Of a stretch of 64,000 nucleotides of DNA, positions 16,500-25,226 are shown piece by piece (the first letter of the stretch is position 1; each line of letters starts with the position of its first letter). Position numbers and translations under genes: made by a program. This DNA is from Psychromarinibacter halotolerans (lineage in GTDB: Bacteria; Pseudomonadota; Alphaproteobacteria; Rhodobacterales; Rhodobacteraceae). Where the stretch lies: NCBI RefSeq assembly GCF_029168315.1, contig NZ_JARGYD010000011.1, forward strand, positions 68,187-132,186, given 5' to 3'. The notes under the pieces are model-generated. The model had not been told where the DNA came from. It made no database searches and worked only from the letters and a program-made list of their open reading frames with translations.

Positions 16500-18028
16500 T
16501 GATCATCGACCACCTCGGAAACGCCATCGGGCTGGTGATGACGTGGAACATGGCGCTGGTCATGCTGTCCTGCGCGCTGTTCGGCCTGTTCGTCGGCGCG
16601 GTGCCCGGCCTGTCGGCCACGATGGCGACGGCGATGCTGGTGCCGCTGACGTTCTTCATGGACCCGGTGCCCGCGATCTCGGCCATCGTGACGACCGCCG
16701 CGATGGCGATCTTCGCGTCCGACATCCCCGCCGCGCTGGTCCGCATCCCCGGCACAGCCGCATCGGCGGCCTATGTCGGAGACCTGACCGCCCTGACCGC
16801 GAAGGGGCGCGTCGGACGCGCGCTTGGCATCTCGGTCACCGCGTCGGCCATCGGCGGCGTGTTCGGGTCGCTGGTGCTGATGTTCGCCGCGCCGCAACTG
16901 GCGCTGGTGTCGCTGAACTTCACCTCGTTCGAATACTTCTGGCTGGCGCTGCTGGGCCTGTCGGCGGCGGTCATGCTGGGCAACGCGTCGATCCTGAAAA
17001 GCCTGATGGCGCTGGCCATCGGGCTGATGATCGCCTCGGTCGGGATGGACACCACCAGCGGCACGCCGCGGTTCACCTTCGGGGCCGCGTCGTTGCTGGA
17101 CGGCGTGGCCTTCGTCCCCGCCCTGATCGGCATGTTCGCCGTGCCCGAACTGATCCGCACCTTCGTCCACCGCGACGAGACGCCCCCCGTCGCCCCCATC
17201 GGCAACCCGTTCCGCATGTTTCAGGGACTGGGCCGCGTGCTGTGGACGTCGAAGCTGAACCTTCTGCGGTCCTCGACCATCGGCACCGCCATCGGCATTC
17301 TGCCCGGCGCCGGATCGGACATCGGGTCGTGGATTTCCTACGCCGTGTCCAAGCGGTTCTCGCGCAAGCCGGAAGCCTACGGCAAGGGCAGCGAAGAGGC
17401 CGTGCTGGGCGCTTGTGCCGCCAACAACTCGGCCCTGTCCGGCGCCTACGTGCCCGCGATGGTGTTCGGCATTCCCGGCGACAGCATCACCGCCATCGTG
17501 ATCGGCGTGCTGTACGTGAAGGGGCTGAACCCCGGCCCGATGGTGTTCATGACCAATGCCGACACCGTGGCCGCGATCTTCCTTGTGTTCCTGCTGGCGA
17601 ACCTGCTGATCGTGCCGCTGGGCCTGTTGGCCATCGCGCTGGCCAGTCAGGTGCTGCGGGTGCCCAAACTGGCGCTGGCGCCGCTGATCCTTGGGTTCTG
17701 CATCGTGGGGTCCTATTCCATCGACGCCTCGGCCTCGGGCATCATCATCATGATCGTGCTGGGCGTGTTGGCCTACCTGATGGAGGAAAACGGCTTTCCG
17801 GTCGCGCCGACGATCCTTGGGATCGTCATGGGGCTGCTGGTAGAACGCAACCTTGTGTCCAACATGATCAAGTCCGACGGGGCCTTCCTGCCCTTCGTGG
17901 AACGTCCCATCGCCGCCGGGCTGGCGCTGACCTGCCTGCTGGTGTGGACGGTGCCCGCCATCGGATGGCTGCGGAAGCGCAGGCGCGGCACGGCGACCGC
18001 CCCGACCGCGACAGAACAGGAGACCTAA
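16499..18028 (+). CDS. tctA: Tripartite tricarboxylate transporter large membrane subunit TctA
   Basis: A 509-residue polytopic membrane protein with about 12 helices. The TctA signatures are visible: FVGAVPGLSATMATAML near residue 30 and, in the middle, PGAGSDIGSWISY followed by NNSALSGAYVPAMVFGIPGD. It is the ion-coupled channel for a carboxylate delivered by TctC. The ATG at 16499 is fixed by the overlap with the tctB stop. Substrates of such systems range from citrate to tartrate, glutarate or aromatic acids; neighbours favour a hydroxy-acid. Confidence 0.92.
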   Translation: MIIDHLGNAIGLVMTWNMALVMLSCALFGLFVGAVPGLSATMATAMLVPLTFFMDPVPAISAIVTTAAMAIFASDIPAALVRIPGTAASAAYVGDLTALTAKGRVGRALGISVTASAIGGVFGSLVLMFAAPQLALVSLNFTSFEYFWLALLGLSAAVMLGNASILKSLMALAIGLMIASVGMDTTSGTPRFTFGAASLLDGVAFVPALIGMFAVPELIRTFVHRDETPPVAPIGNPFRMFQGLGRVLWTSKLNLLRSSTIGTAIGILPGAGSDIGSWISYAVSKRFSRKPEAYGKGSEEAVLGACAANNSALSGAYVPAMVFGIPGDSITAIVIGVLYVKGLNPGPMVFMTNADTVAAIFLVFLLANLLIVPLGLLAIALASQVLRVPKLALAPLILGFCIVGSYSIDASASGIIIMIVLGVLAYLMEENGFPVAPTILGIVMGLLVERNLVSNMIKSDGAFLPFVERPIAAGLALTCLLVWTVPAIGWLRKRRRGTATAPTATEQET

Positions 18029-18031
18029 GCC

Positions 18032-18931
18032 ATGACCGACCGTCCTTTGCTGATGAACGCCGCCGCGCGGCTGCGGGCCCGCCTTGAGACCGGCGGCATC
18101 GTTGCCGCGCCCGGGGCGCAGGACGCGCTGACCGCGCGGCTGGTCGCCGCCGCCGGGTTCGAGGCGGTGTACATGACCGGCCTCGGCGCCACCGCGTCGC
18201 GGCTTGGACAACCCGACCTCGGGCTGATGACACAGGCCGAGATGGCCGACTGCGCCCGGTCGATGGTCCGCGCCACCGCGCTTCCGGTGATCGCCGACGC
18301 CGATGCGGGCTATGGCGGCCCGCTGAACATGGCCCGCACCGTCGACGAATACATTCAGGCCGGCGTCGCGGCGTTGCATATCGAAGACCAGCAGAACCCG
18401 AAGCAATGCGGCGTGCTGGCCGGTGCGCAACTGGTGGACACCGCCGAGGCCTGTGCCCGCCTGTCAGCGGCGGTCGAGGCCCGAAACCGCAGCGGGTCCG
18501 ACATCGTGCTGATCGGGCGCACCGACGCGCTGAAGGGCGAAGGGCTGGACGCCGCGCTAGACCGGGTGCGCGCCTATCGCGACACCGGCGTCGATTTCAT
18601 GTTCGTGGACGGGGTCACCACCCGCGCCCAGATCGAAGGCATCGCCCGCGGGCTGGACGGGCCGAAGATCATCTCGATCGTCGATGGCACCGACGCCGCA
18701 GGCGTGTCGCTGAAGGAACTGGACGAGATGGGCTATTCGGTCGCGCTGTACGCCGTCACCACCCTGTTCGCCGCGATGAACGCCATGAAAACAGCCCTCG
18801 ACGCACTTCAAAGCACCGGTCACCCTGCCCCGGCAAGCTATGACTACGCCGCCTACGCCGACGTCGTGTCGCTGGCCGAGTTTCAGGACTTCGCCCACCG
18901 GTTCGAACCCGGCGGCACCGTCAAAGGCTGA
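18032..18931 (+). CDS. Isocitrate lyase/PEP mutase family enzyme (oxaloacetate decarboxylase or methylisocitrate lyase-like)
   Basis: A 299-residue barrel enzyme of the ICL/PEPM superfamily. Metal- and substrate-binding motifs are present: VYMTGLGATASRLG, PVIADADAGYGG and AALHIEDQQNPKQCG. The catalytic Cys126 is kept in KQCGV, where methylisocitrate or dimethylmalate lyases and oxaloacetate decarboxylases usually have K[KR]CGH; the His is Val here, so the exact reaction is open. The gene begins 3 bases after tctA and closes the operon. With the upstream D-2-hydroxyacid dehydrogenase, a plausible role is cleavage or decarboxylation of the 2-oxoacid formed; oxidation of D-malate to oxaloacetate then pyruvate is one candidate route (inference). 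Confidence 0.82.
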   Translation: MTDRPLLMNAAARLRARLETGGIVAAPGAQDALTARLVAAAGFEAVYMTGLGATASRLGQPDLGLMTQAEMADCARSMVRATALPVIADADAGYGGPLNMARTVDEYIQAGVAALHIEDQQNPKQCGVLAGAQLVDTAEACARLSAAVEARNRSGSDIVLIGRTDALKGEGLDAALDRVRAYRDTGVDFMFVDGVTTRAQIEGIARGLDGPKIISIVDGTDAAGVSLKELDEMGYSVALYAVTTLFAAMNAMKTALDALQSTGHPAPASYDYAAYADVVSLAEFQDFAHRFEPGGTVKG

Positions 18932-18949
18932 CACGCGAAGGCCCCTACA

Positions 18950-21463
18950 TCAGGAACCGTCGACCTCTGTCGGCAGCAGCCCGGCGGCTTGGATGCCGCG
19001 TTTCTCGGCGCTGGTCAGGACCGCCTCGCGCAGGGCGCGGCTGCGTTCCAGCAAGCGCCAGAACCGTTCCTCGTCCAGCACCAGCAGCGTGGTCGGCGCA
19101 ATGGCCCGGACGTCGGCGCGGCGGGCCCTGTTGGTCAGGATCGCCATCTGGCCGAACATCTCGCCCCGGCCCAGCCGCCAGCTTTGCCCGGCGCTTTCCA
19201 ACTCGACCGCGCCCGACGCGATGAAGAACACGCTTTTGGCCGCGCTTTCCTTGCGCAGCACGGCCTCGCCCGCATCGACATGGCGCGTGGTGATGGACCG
19301 GCCCAGACGCTTCATGTCGCCCTCGGCAAGGTCCGCGAACAGCGGAAACTGCCGCACGAAGGACGCCCGCTGCACCGCCACATCCAGCCGCGGGCGGACT
19401 TCGGCGGCGGTCCGGCGCGTCGCCAGTTCCTGCATCAGGGCGGTATAGACCTCGGCCCCAATCAGCCCGTCCTCGCGCATCGCCACGTATTCGCGTTCCT
19501 CCATCCGCAGCGCGGTGCGGCGGATGAAACGGCGTTCAAGTTCCTCGGCATAGCCGGGATACTGCAATCGCATCCCCTCAAGCGCGGTTTCCACCGCCTC
19601 GATCCGCCGCGACAACAATTCGTGCAGCAGTTCCGCGACCCGGCGGCCGTGGATGCGCCGGATACGGCCGTCGATGAAGCTGCCAAGGTCGCGCAGGATC
19701 AGCCGCTGCGACAGCAACAGCTCGAACCTGTCGGCGGTCATGCGGGCCAGCGGCGCCGAGATCCCCAGCCGCCCGTGCAACAGGACCGCGGCCCGGAACG
19801 CCTTGCCGTAGGCGACGCTGCGCCGGGCGGCCCGCTGATAGCCGCTGCGGCCCATCGTGCGGGCCCCTTCGATCAGGCGGTCGGCCTCTGACAGCACCAG
19901 TTCCGCCATCCGGGCAGAGATCGTCCGTTCGCGCACTCGCGCAAGGATGGTATCACGCTCGTGGCCCGCCAGTGCGATCAGCCCCAGCGCGATGCGGTCC
20001 CGGTCAAGAATGTCGGCGTTTTCCTCGGCCGTCTTCACCGCGACGTCCAGCCGCTCGCCGAACCGCTTGGCCTCGGACCGGACCGTGTCGCGGTTCAGGT
20101 CATAGTTCTCGGTCGACCGCGCCACATCCTCGCGCACCGTCTGCAACGCCACGGCCACGACCTGCCGCGACAGCGCCTCGTCGATCGGCGACAGCCGGTC
20201 CAGCCCCAGCTTGCCGATGACCCAGCGCAGGGTCGTGCCCTGCACCAGCAGCGTGAACAGCGTGAACCCGGTGGCTAGGATACCGACCAGCCGCTGGATG
20301 TCGTCCGGCACCCGCACGCTTTCGGTCACCGCCAGCGCCAGCGCCAGCGTCACCGCCCCGCGCAGCCCGCCCCACAGGATCGCCGCCCGGTACGGACGCT
20401 CGACCACCGGCGACAGCTTCACCGCCGACAAAAGCGGCATCAGCCCGAACAGGATTGCGCTGCGCGCCACTACGGCGGCCACCACGACGACGCCGACCAG
20501 AAGGAAATCGCCGACGCGCACCTCTTCCAGCAGGCGCGGGATCAAAAGCGCGGCGAGGATAAAGATCAACGCCCCGGCCCAGTGCGCCAGCACGCCCCAC
20601 AGTTCACGCAGGTTCGCCCACGCCTGCGGCGGCAGACGGCCCGGCGCGGTCAGGTTAAGCGTCAGACCCGCCGCGACCACGGCGATCACCCCGGACGCGC
20701 CGATGCCCTGCTCGGCCACGATATAGGCAAGGTACGGCAGCGCCACCGAGATCGAGATCTGCGCCAGTTCGTGCCGCCCGAACATGGACATCACCCAGAC
20801 CGCGATCCGCGCCGCCAGCCAGCCGGTCACCGCGCCGCCCGCCACCAGCATCGGGAACCGGGCCAGCGCGTCGCCCAGCTCGGGGTCCGGGATGCCCAGC
20901 ATGACGAACCCCATGAACAGCCCGAACAGCGCGATGGCCGCGGCGTCGTTCAGCAGGCTTTCACCCTCGATGATCCGCGCCAGCCGTCGCGGGGCCGAGA
21001 TCGAGCGGAAGATCGAGACGACGGCGGATGGGTCCGTGGTGGACACGATCGACCCGATCAGCAGACAGGCCGCAATCGGCAGCGCGCTAGCCCACGACAG
21101 CGCGACGCCGACGGTGATCGTCGCGACGACGACGGCCACCACTGCCAGCACGATGATCGGCACCCAGTCGTCCAGCATCCGCCGCAGGTTCATCCCCAGC
21201 GTCGCCTGAAACAGCAACGTCGGCAGGAACACGTAAAGGAACACGTTGGACCGGATCGGCAGCCCAAGGATCGCCTCTGCCACCGGGTTCAGCGCGTCCG
21301 TCAGTTCGGTGCGCAGGAAAAAGGTCGCCCCGGCCCCGATCAGGATGCCCAGCACCGCAAGGATCACACTGTACGGCAGCCTGACACGCGCGGCGAACGG
21401 CTCTGCGATGCCGATGACCACGAACAGCGACGCGATGACAGTGGTGACAAGGATGATGTCCAT
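18950..21463 (-). CDS. CPA1-type Na+/H+ antiporter with C-terminal cyclic-nucleotide-binding domain
   Basis: An 837-residue protein. About residues 1-400 form the 12-helix CPA1 antiporter with TDPSAVV (Asp144) and GESLLNDA (Asn172, Asp173), the cation site, and GGLRGAVTLALALAV. A long cytosolic region rich in helices follows, and about residues 715-825 form a cNMP-binding fold (HVDAGEAVLRKESAAKSVFF, GEMFGQMAIL, RRADVRAI). The architecture matches NhaP/SOS1-like exchangers whose tails bind cyclic nucleotides. It probably exports Na+ in a marine or saline organism, with regulation by cAMP or cGMP inferred from the tail. ATG at 21463 lacks an obvious ribosome site. Convergent with the lyase gene, 18 bases apart. 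Confidence 0.88.
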   Translation of the reverse strand: MDIILVTTVIASLFVVIGIAEPFAARVRLPYSVILAVLGILIGAGATFFLRTELTDALNPVAEAILGLPIRSNVFLYVFLPTLLFQATLGMNLRRMLDDWVPIIVLAVVAVVVATITVGVALSWASALPIAACLLIGSIVSTTDPSAVVSIFRSISAPRRLARIIEGESLLNDAAAIALFGLFMGFVMLGIPDPELGDALARFPMLVAGGAVTGWLAARIAVWVMSMFGRHELAQISISVALPYLAYIVAEQGIGASGVIAVVAAGLTLNLTAPGRLPPQAWANLRELWGVLAHWAGALIFILAALLIPRLLEEVRVGDFLLVGVVVVAAVVARSAILFGLMPLLSAVKLSPVVERPYRAAILWGGLRGAVTLALALAVTESVRVPDDIQRLVGILATGFTLFTLLVQGTTLRWVIGKLGLDRLSPIDEALSRQVVAVALQTVREDVARSTENYDLNRDTVRSEAKRFGERLDVAVKTAEENADILDRDRIALGLIALAGHERDTILARVRERTISARMAELVLSEADRLIEGARTMGRSGYQRAARRSVAYGKAFRAAVLLHGRLGISAPLARMTADRFELLLSQRLILRDLGSFIDGRIRRIHGRRVAELLHELLSRRIEAVETALEGMRLQYPGYAEELERRFIRRTALRMEEREYVAMREDGLIGAEVYTALMQELATRRTAAEVRPRLDVAVQRASFVRQFPLFADLAEGDMKRLGRSITTRHVDAGEAVLRKESAAKSVFFIASGAVELESAGQSWRLGRGEMFGQMAILTNRARRADVRAIAPTTLLVLDEERFWRLLERSRALREAVLTSAEKRGIQAAGLLPTEVDGS

Positions 21464-21605
21464 GACGCGGGAATAGCAGAAGTTTTCCCGGATGCACCTT
21501 CGTTATGGCGCCGCCGCGTGACAAGGCCGTGTTCCGGGCGGAGAAATGGCCGCACAGTGCGCGCGCGACGCAAATCGTGGCGGCATCCCGCGCGGGTTGG
21601 CGGGG

Positions 21606-22880
21606 TCAGGCAGAGGCGATTGGCCGGACCGGACGCATGGCCCTCCGGTCCCCGAGCCCGATCCGCATCGCGCTATAGCGGGTCAGCAGTAGGGTCTCGA
21701 CCCACAGTCCATTCGCACGGATCATCTCGTGCCGGTCCAGCAGGATGTTGTAGTAATTGGCGATGCGGCAGTGCTGCCGCTGCTGAAGACCAAAGCGGTC
21801 GACCAACCGGCGCGCCGGCACCAATCGCTTCGGCGCGGTTTGCGGAAGCGCGATCCGGTGCTGCGGCGACAAAAGAAGTTCCCGGGTTGGCAGGTTCGTC
21901 CCGAACCGACCGGGCGGGATGCGCAGGGGCTTCATCTTGTGGGCGCCACTCGGGAACCGGTAGGTGTGCGAGACCAGACGCCGCACGGGTTGCGGGCCGC
22001 GATCATGGGTCAGAACCAGTTGGCCCGGCGCGAGGCTTTCGATCCTCCGCTCCCCGCCAAGGGTTGCAATCCGCGTCCCTTTCACAAGACAGACCGGGCC
22101 GGTATTGAAGACGAACTGCGCCGGCGCGGCCGAGCCCACGGGATACCACTTGATCTGCGTGACGGAACCGTCCGGGAAGGTGATCAAGGTCCCAAAATTT
22201 CCATCGTCGGCCAGATAGGGCTGCAACTCTGCAAAGGTGTTGATGCCGGGGTAATTTACCGAAATCAGGTCGCCGTCGCCCGGGGTGAAATCATCGATGA
22301 TCACCGTGCCACTTCCGGCGTTCGCGACAAAGACGTCCGCGCCCGCACCGCCAAGAACTGTGTCGGTCCCTGCGCCACCGACGATCGTGTCGGCCCCGCC
22401 CTGACCGTAGATCAGGTCGTTGCCGTCATCGCCAAACAGCAGGTCGTCGCCGTCATCGCCATAGATGTCGTCGTCGCCCGTGCCGCCGTGAACCGTGTCC
22501 GCGCCGATACCGGCGTAGACGGTGTCGTTGTCGGCACCACCATCGAGGACGTCGTTTCCAGCGTTGCCGTATAGGGTGTCGCTGCCGGTGCCACCCGAAA
22601 GCGTGTCGCCCCCGGCCCCGCCCAGTACGCTGTCAAGCCCGTCGTCCCCGAATAACAGGTTGCCGTCGTCGCCACCCTCAATCGTGTCGTTCCCGCCGCC
22701 GCCGGTGACGGTGTTCAGCCCGCTCCCCGCAACGATCGAGTCGTTGCCGAGCCCCCCGTCGATGCTGTCATTGCCTGACTGGCTGGTGATCGTATCGTCG
22801 CCAGCCCCGCCCGAGATGCTGTCGTCGCCCGAGGTCCCGTCCAGACTGTCGTCGCCGCTTCCGCCTGAAACCGTTGCCAT
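21606..22880 (-). CDS. RTX calcium-binding protein with C-terminal Hint_2 domain
   Basis: A 424-residue protein. Residues about 5-170 are hemolysin-type GGxGxD nonapeptide repeats forming Ca2+-binding beta-rolls; a short beta-rich linker follows. From Cys264 (CLVKGTRIATLGGE) to near the end is a Hint_2 (hedgehog/intein) domain with the usual LSPQHRIALP block. Such RTX-Hint proteins are frequent in Rhodobacterales; they are thought to be exported by type I secretion, and the Hint part may self-process, but neither is demonstrated. The start is ATG 22880 with GGGAAAAC upstream; the in-frame extension to 22907 is unneeded. It has no secretion genes beside it. Confidence 0.85.
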   Translation of the reverse strand: MATVSGGSGDDSLDGTSGDDSISGGAGDDTITSQSGNDSIDGGLGNDSIVAGSGLNTVTGGGGNDTIEGGDDGNLLFGDDGLDSVLGGAGGDTLSGGTGSDTLYGNAGNDVLDGGADNDTVYAGIGADTVHGGTGDDDIYGDDGDDLLFGDDGNDLIYGQGGADTIVGGAGTDTVLGGAGADVFVANAGSGTVIIDDFTPGDGDLISVNYPGINTFAELQPYLADDGNFGTLITFPDGSVTQIKWYPVGSAAPAQFVFNTGPVCLVKGTRIATLGGERRIESLAPGQLVLTHDRGPQPVRRLVSHTYRFPSGAHKMKPLRIPPGRFGTNLPTRELLLSPQHRIALPQTAPKRLVPARRLVDRFGLQQRQHCRIANYYNILLDRHEMIRANGLWVETLLLTRYSAMRIGLGDRRAMRPVRPIASA

Positions 22881-23054
22881 GTTTTCCCGTCGAATCGTGC
22901 AGGACAAGGCCCCGGCAGTTAGACGGCCGGAAACCTCAGCGTTTCATGTCCAAGGACAAGCACACAGGTTAGGAAACTCCGCCTAAGATCCGGTAAAAAG
23001 ACGGCGGTGCGTCCATTTTCGCGGCAAGCACGCGCAAGTGCCGCGCGAGACGTG

Positions 23055-23070
23055 TTTCATATACAAACTT
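23055..23070 (+). promoter_or_regulatory. Probable IclR-regulator site upstream of the GMC gene
   Basis: TTTCATATACAAACTT lies 62-77 bases before the GMC oxidoreductase start. It matches 14 of 16 bases of TTTCATATTCGAACTT found (on the minus strand) at 32697-32712 between the IclR gene and the dehydratase gene. This shared element is the sequence basis for placing both operons under the IclR protein. Confidence 0.55.
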
Positions 23071-23082
23071 CGATTTACATAC

Positions 23083-23111
23083 GGGGCGAAGCGCCCCAAA
23101 GTGCGAAGCAC
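23083..23111 (+). promoter_or_regulatory. Tandem GCGAAGC mini-hairpins in the GMC leader
   Basis: GGGGCGAAGCGCCCC (23083-23097) and GTGCGAAGCAC (23101-23111) are consecutive stem-loops, both containing the heptamer GCGAAGC, known to form an exceptionally stable small hairpin. They lie between the putative operator and the ribosome site of the GMC gene. Role unknown; an mRNA-stability or translation-control leader is possible. Confidence 0.5.
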
Positions 23112-23131
23112 CACATTCGGAGCTAAGTGAA

Positions 23132-24700
23132 ATGTACGACTTCCTTATCGTCGGCGCCGGGGCAGCGGGGGCGGCGATGGCCGCTCGTCTGACGGATGGC
23201 ACCGACAAGACCGTCCTGCTGCTGGAAAGCGGGCCCGACTATCTCAGCGCGGACCAGCCGGACGAGATGGCCAGCCCCAACCCGTTCAACCTGCTGCTGC
23301 CGCGCCGCTTTCAGGAACAGTACATGTATCCCGACCTGATGGCCCGGCGCACCGCGCGGCAAGAGCATCGGATCTACTGGCGCGGCAAGGGCGTCGGCGG
23401 CTCGACCGCGGTGAACGGCCAGATCGCGATCCGCGGCCTGCTGCACGCTTTCGACCGCTGGGAAAGCGACGCGGGCTGCACCGGATGGGGCCGCGAAGGC
23501 GTGCTGCCGTTCTTCAACCTGCTTGAAGACGACCCCCTCGAGGCCGCCTATCACGGACAGGGCGGCCCGATCCCGATCTTCCGGATGCCGCAGGACAACT
23601 GGGGCGCCGTCGACCGCGCCCTGCGCGATGCCGCGCTAGAGGCCGGGCATCCGTGGAACGACGATCTGAACGCGCCCGACACCGAGGGCGTATCGTGCTA
23701 TCCGATCAACAACCGTGACGCGCGGCGGGTGTCGACCAACGACTCGTATCTCGAAACCGCGCGGCGGCGGAACAACTTCTCGATCCGCTGCGGCGTGACG
23801 GTGGACCGCGTGCTGCTGGACGGCCGTCGCGCCACCGGCGTGCGCGCCATCGTCAACGGCGAGCCGGAAGAGTTCCACGCCGAAACCGTCATCCTGTCCG
23901 CCGGGTCGATCCACACGCCGCCGATCCTGCAACGCAGCGGCATCGGTCGCCCCGAAACGCTGAAGACGCACGGCATCGCGCCCGTCGCCGACCTGCCGGT
24001 GGGCGAGGATTTCTTCGACCACCCGTTCTGCCGCTTCGAGCTGAAGCTGAAGGACGAACACCGCGCCCGCGACGTGAACGCCCGCCACACCAACGCCTGC
24101 GTCCGGATGAGCACCGGCGTCGAGGGCGCGCAGGCCGATGACATTCTGTACGTCGCCATGAACCACGGCGGCGTGGGTGTCGAAAGTGACAGCGACAGCG
24201 CCCAGTTCGGCGCCGCGATGGTAAACAACATCCTGATGGACTGCGCCAGCCGTGGGTCCGTGACGCTGTCCTCGGCCGATCCGTTGATGCAGCCGGTCGT
24301 CGAAGAGAACATGCTGGACGACGAGACCGACCGCGCCCAGTTCCGCGCCGGGTATCGTCACCTTGGGTCGCTGGTGGCGCTGGACCCGATCCAGTCGATC
24401 TGCGACGACGTCACGCTGGGCGACAGCGACCTGCCCTTGGGCTGGCTCGACGACGCGTCCGAAGACGAGCTGGACGACTTCCTGCTGGAACAAAGCTCGG
24501 ACGCGCAGCACGGCATCGGCGGCTGCCGGATGTCGGGCAATGGGTCCGGCGTGGTCGACCCGTTCTGCCGGGTCGAGGGGTTTCAGGGGCTGCGCGTGGT
24601 CGACGCCTCGATCATACCGCTTGACTGTCAGGCCAACACCAACCTGACTTCGATCATGATCGGCGAGAAGATGGCCCGCGCCATTCTCGACGGCCACTGA
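23132..24700 (+). CDS. GMC-family FAD-dependent alcohol oxidoreductase
   Basis: A 522-residue glucose-methanol-choline oxidoreductase. The FAD motif VGAGAAGAAMAARL at the N terminus, GKGVGGSTAVNGQ (GMC signature 1), SAGSIHTPPILQRSGIG (signature 2) and the C-terminal active-site segment AQHGIGGCRMSG with DCQANTNLTSIMIGEK are all present. It oxidises a primary alcohol to an aldehyde in the cytosol. The aldehyde dehydrogenase at 25227 could complete oxidation to the acid. GGAG lies 9 bases before ATG 23132. RidA follows 25 bases downstream in the same operon. The substrate cannot be named; choline is unlikely to be the only candidate because the cluster has a sugar-type importer. Confidence 0.88.
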   Translation: MYDFLIVGAGAAGAAMAARLTDGTDKTVLLLESGPDYLSADQPDEMASPNPFNLLLPRRFQEQYMYPDLMARRTARQEHRIYWRGKGVGGSTAVNGQIAIRGLLHAFDRWESDAGCTGWGREGVLPFFNLLEDDPLEAAYHGQGGPIPIFRMPQDNWGAVDRALRDAALEAGHPWNDDLNAPDTEGVSCYPINNRDARRVSTNDSYLETARRRNNFSIRCGVTVDRVLLDGRRATGVRAIVNGEPEEFHAETVILSAGSIHTPPILQRSGIGRPETLKTHGIAPVADLPVGEDFFDHPFCRFELKLKDEHRARDVNARHTNACVRMSTGVEGAQADDILYVAMNHGGVGVESDSDSAQFGAAMVNNILMDCASRGSVTLSSADPLMQPVVEENMLDDETDRAQFRAGYRHLGSLVALDPIQSICDDVTLGDSDLPLGWLDDASEDELDDFLLEQSSDAQHGIGGCRMSGNGSGVVDPFCRVEGFQGLRVVDASIIPLDCQANTNLTSIMIGEKMARAILDGH

Positions 24701-24725
24701 CGACACGACACGAAGGACAATCGCA

Positions 24726-25184
24726 ATGGACGCCTACGAACGGCTGAAGGCGGCGGGGATCGAGCTTCCCCCCGCGCCGAACCCCGCCGGGACCTATATC
24801 CCCGGCAAGATCATCGACAGCTTCATGTACCTGTCCGGTCAGGGCCCGCGTAAGCCCGACGGCACGTTTCACGAAGGCAAGGTCGGCGGCGAAGTCACGC
24901 TTGAGGAGGCCAACCGCCACGCGCGCGAGGTCGGCATTCAATTGCTGGGCGTCGCACACATGCTGGCGGGCGACCTGAACAAGCTGGAAGCCGTGAAGGT
25001 GCTGGGCATGGTCAACGCCGTGCCAGAGTTCCGCGACCACCCGAAGGTGATCAACGGCTGTTCCGACCTGTTCATCGAGATCCTCGGCGAGCGCGGCAAG
25101 CACGCGCGGTCCGCCGTCGGCATGGGATCATTGCCGAACTACATGACCGTCGAAGTCGAGGTCATTTTCAAGATCCACTCGTAA
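24726..25184 (+). CDS. RidA/YjgF-family enamine/imine deaminase
   Basis: A 152-residue RidA-family protein with the family's conserved FMYLSGQGPRKPDG and the C-terminal RSAVGMGSLPN segment carrying the substrate-binding Arg. The subfamily is the slightly longer YjgF-like type. RidA proteins hydrolyse reactive enamines/imines released by PLP enzymes such as threonine/serine dehydratase, and a dehydratase-like gene lies at 31588 in the same regulon. AAGGA precedes ATG 24726. It ends the GMC operon and is followed by a terminator. Confidence 0.88.
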   Translation: MDAYERLKAAGIELPPAPNPAGTYIPGKIIDSFMYLSGQGPRKPDGTFHEGKVGGEVTLEEANRHAREVGIQLLGVAHMLAGDLNKLEAVKVLGMVNAVPEFRDHPKVINGCSDLFIEILGERGKHARSAVGMGSLPNYMTVEVEVIFKIHS

Positions 25185-25191
25185 CGCATTG

Positions 25192-25221
25192 CCCCGGCGC
25201 GGTTTTCCACGCCGGGGTTTT
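25192..25221. terminator. Bidirectional terminator between ridA and the aldehyde dehydrogenase gene
   Basis: CCCCGGCG (25192-25199) pairs with CGCCGGGG (25210-25217) and TTTTCC follows. The loop itself contains GGTTTTCCA. The converging genes end on each side within a few bases. Confidence 0.75.
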
Positions 25222-25226
25222 CCGGT

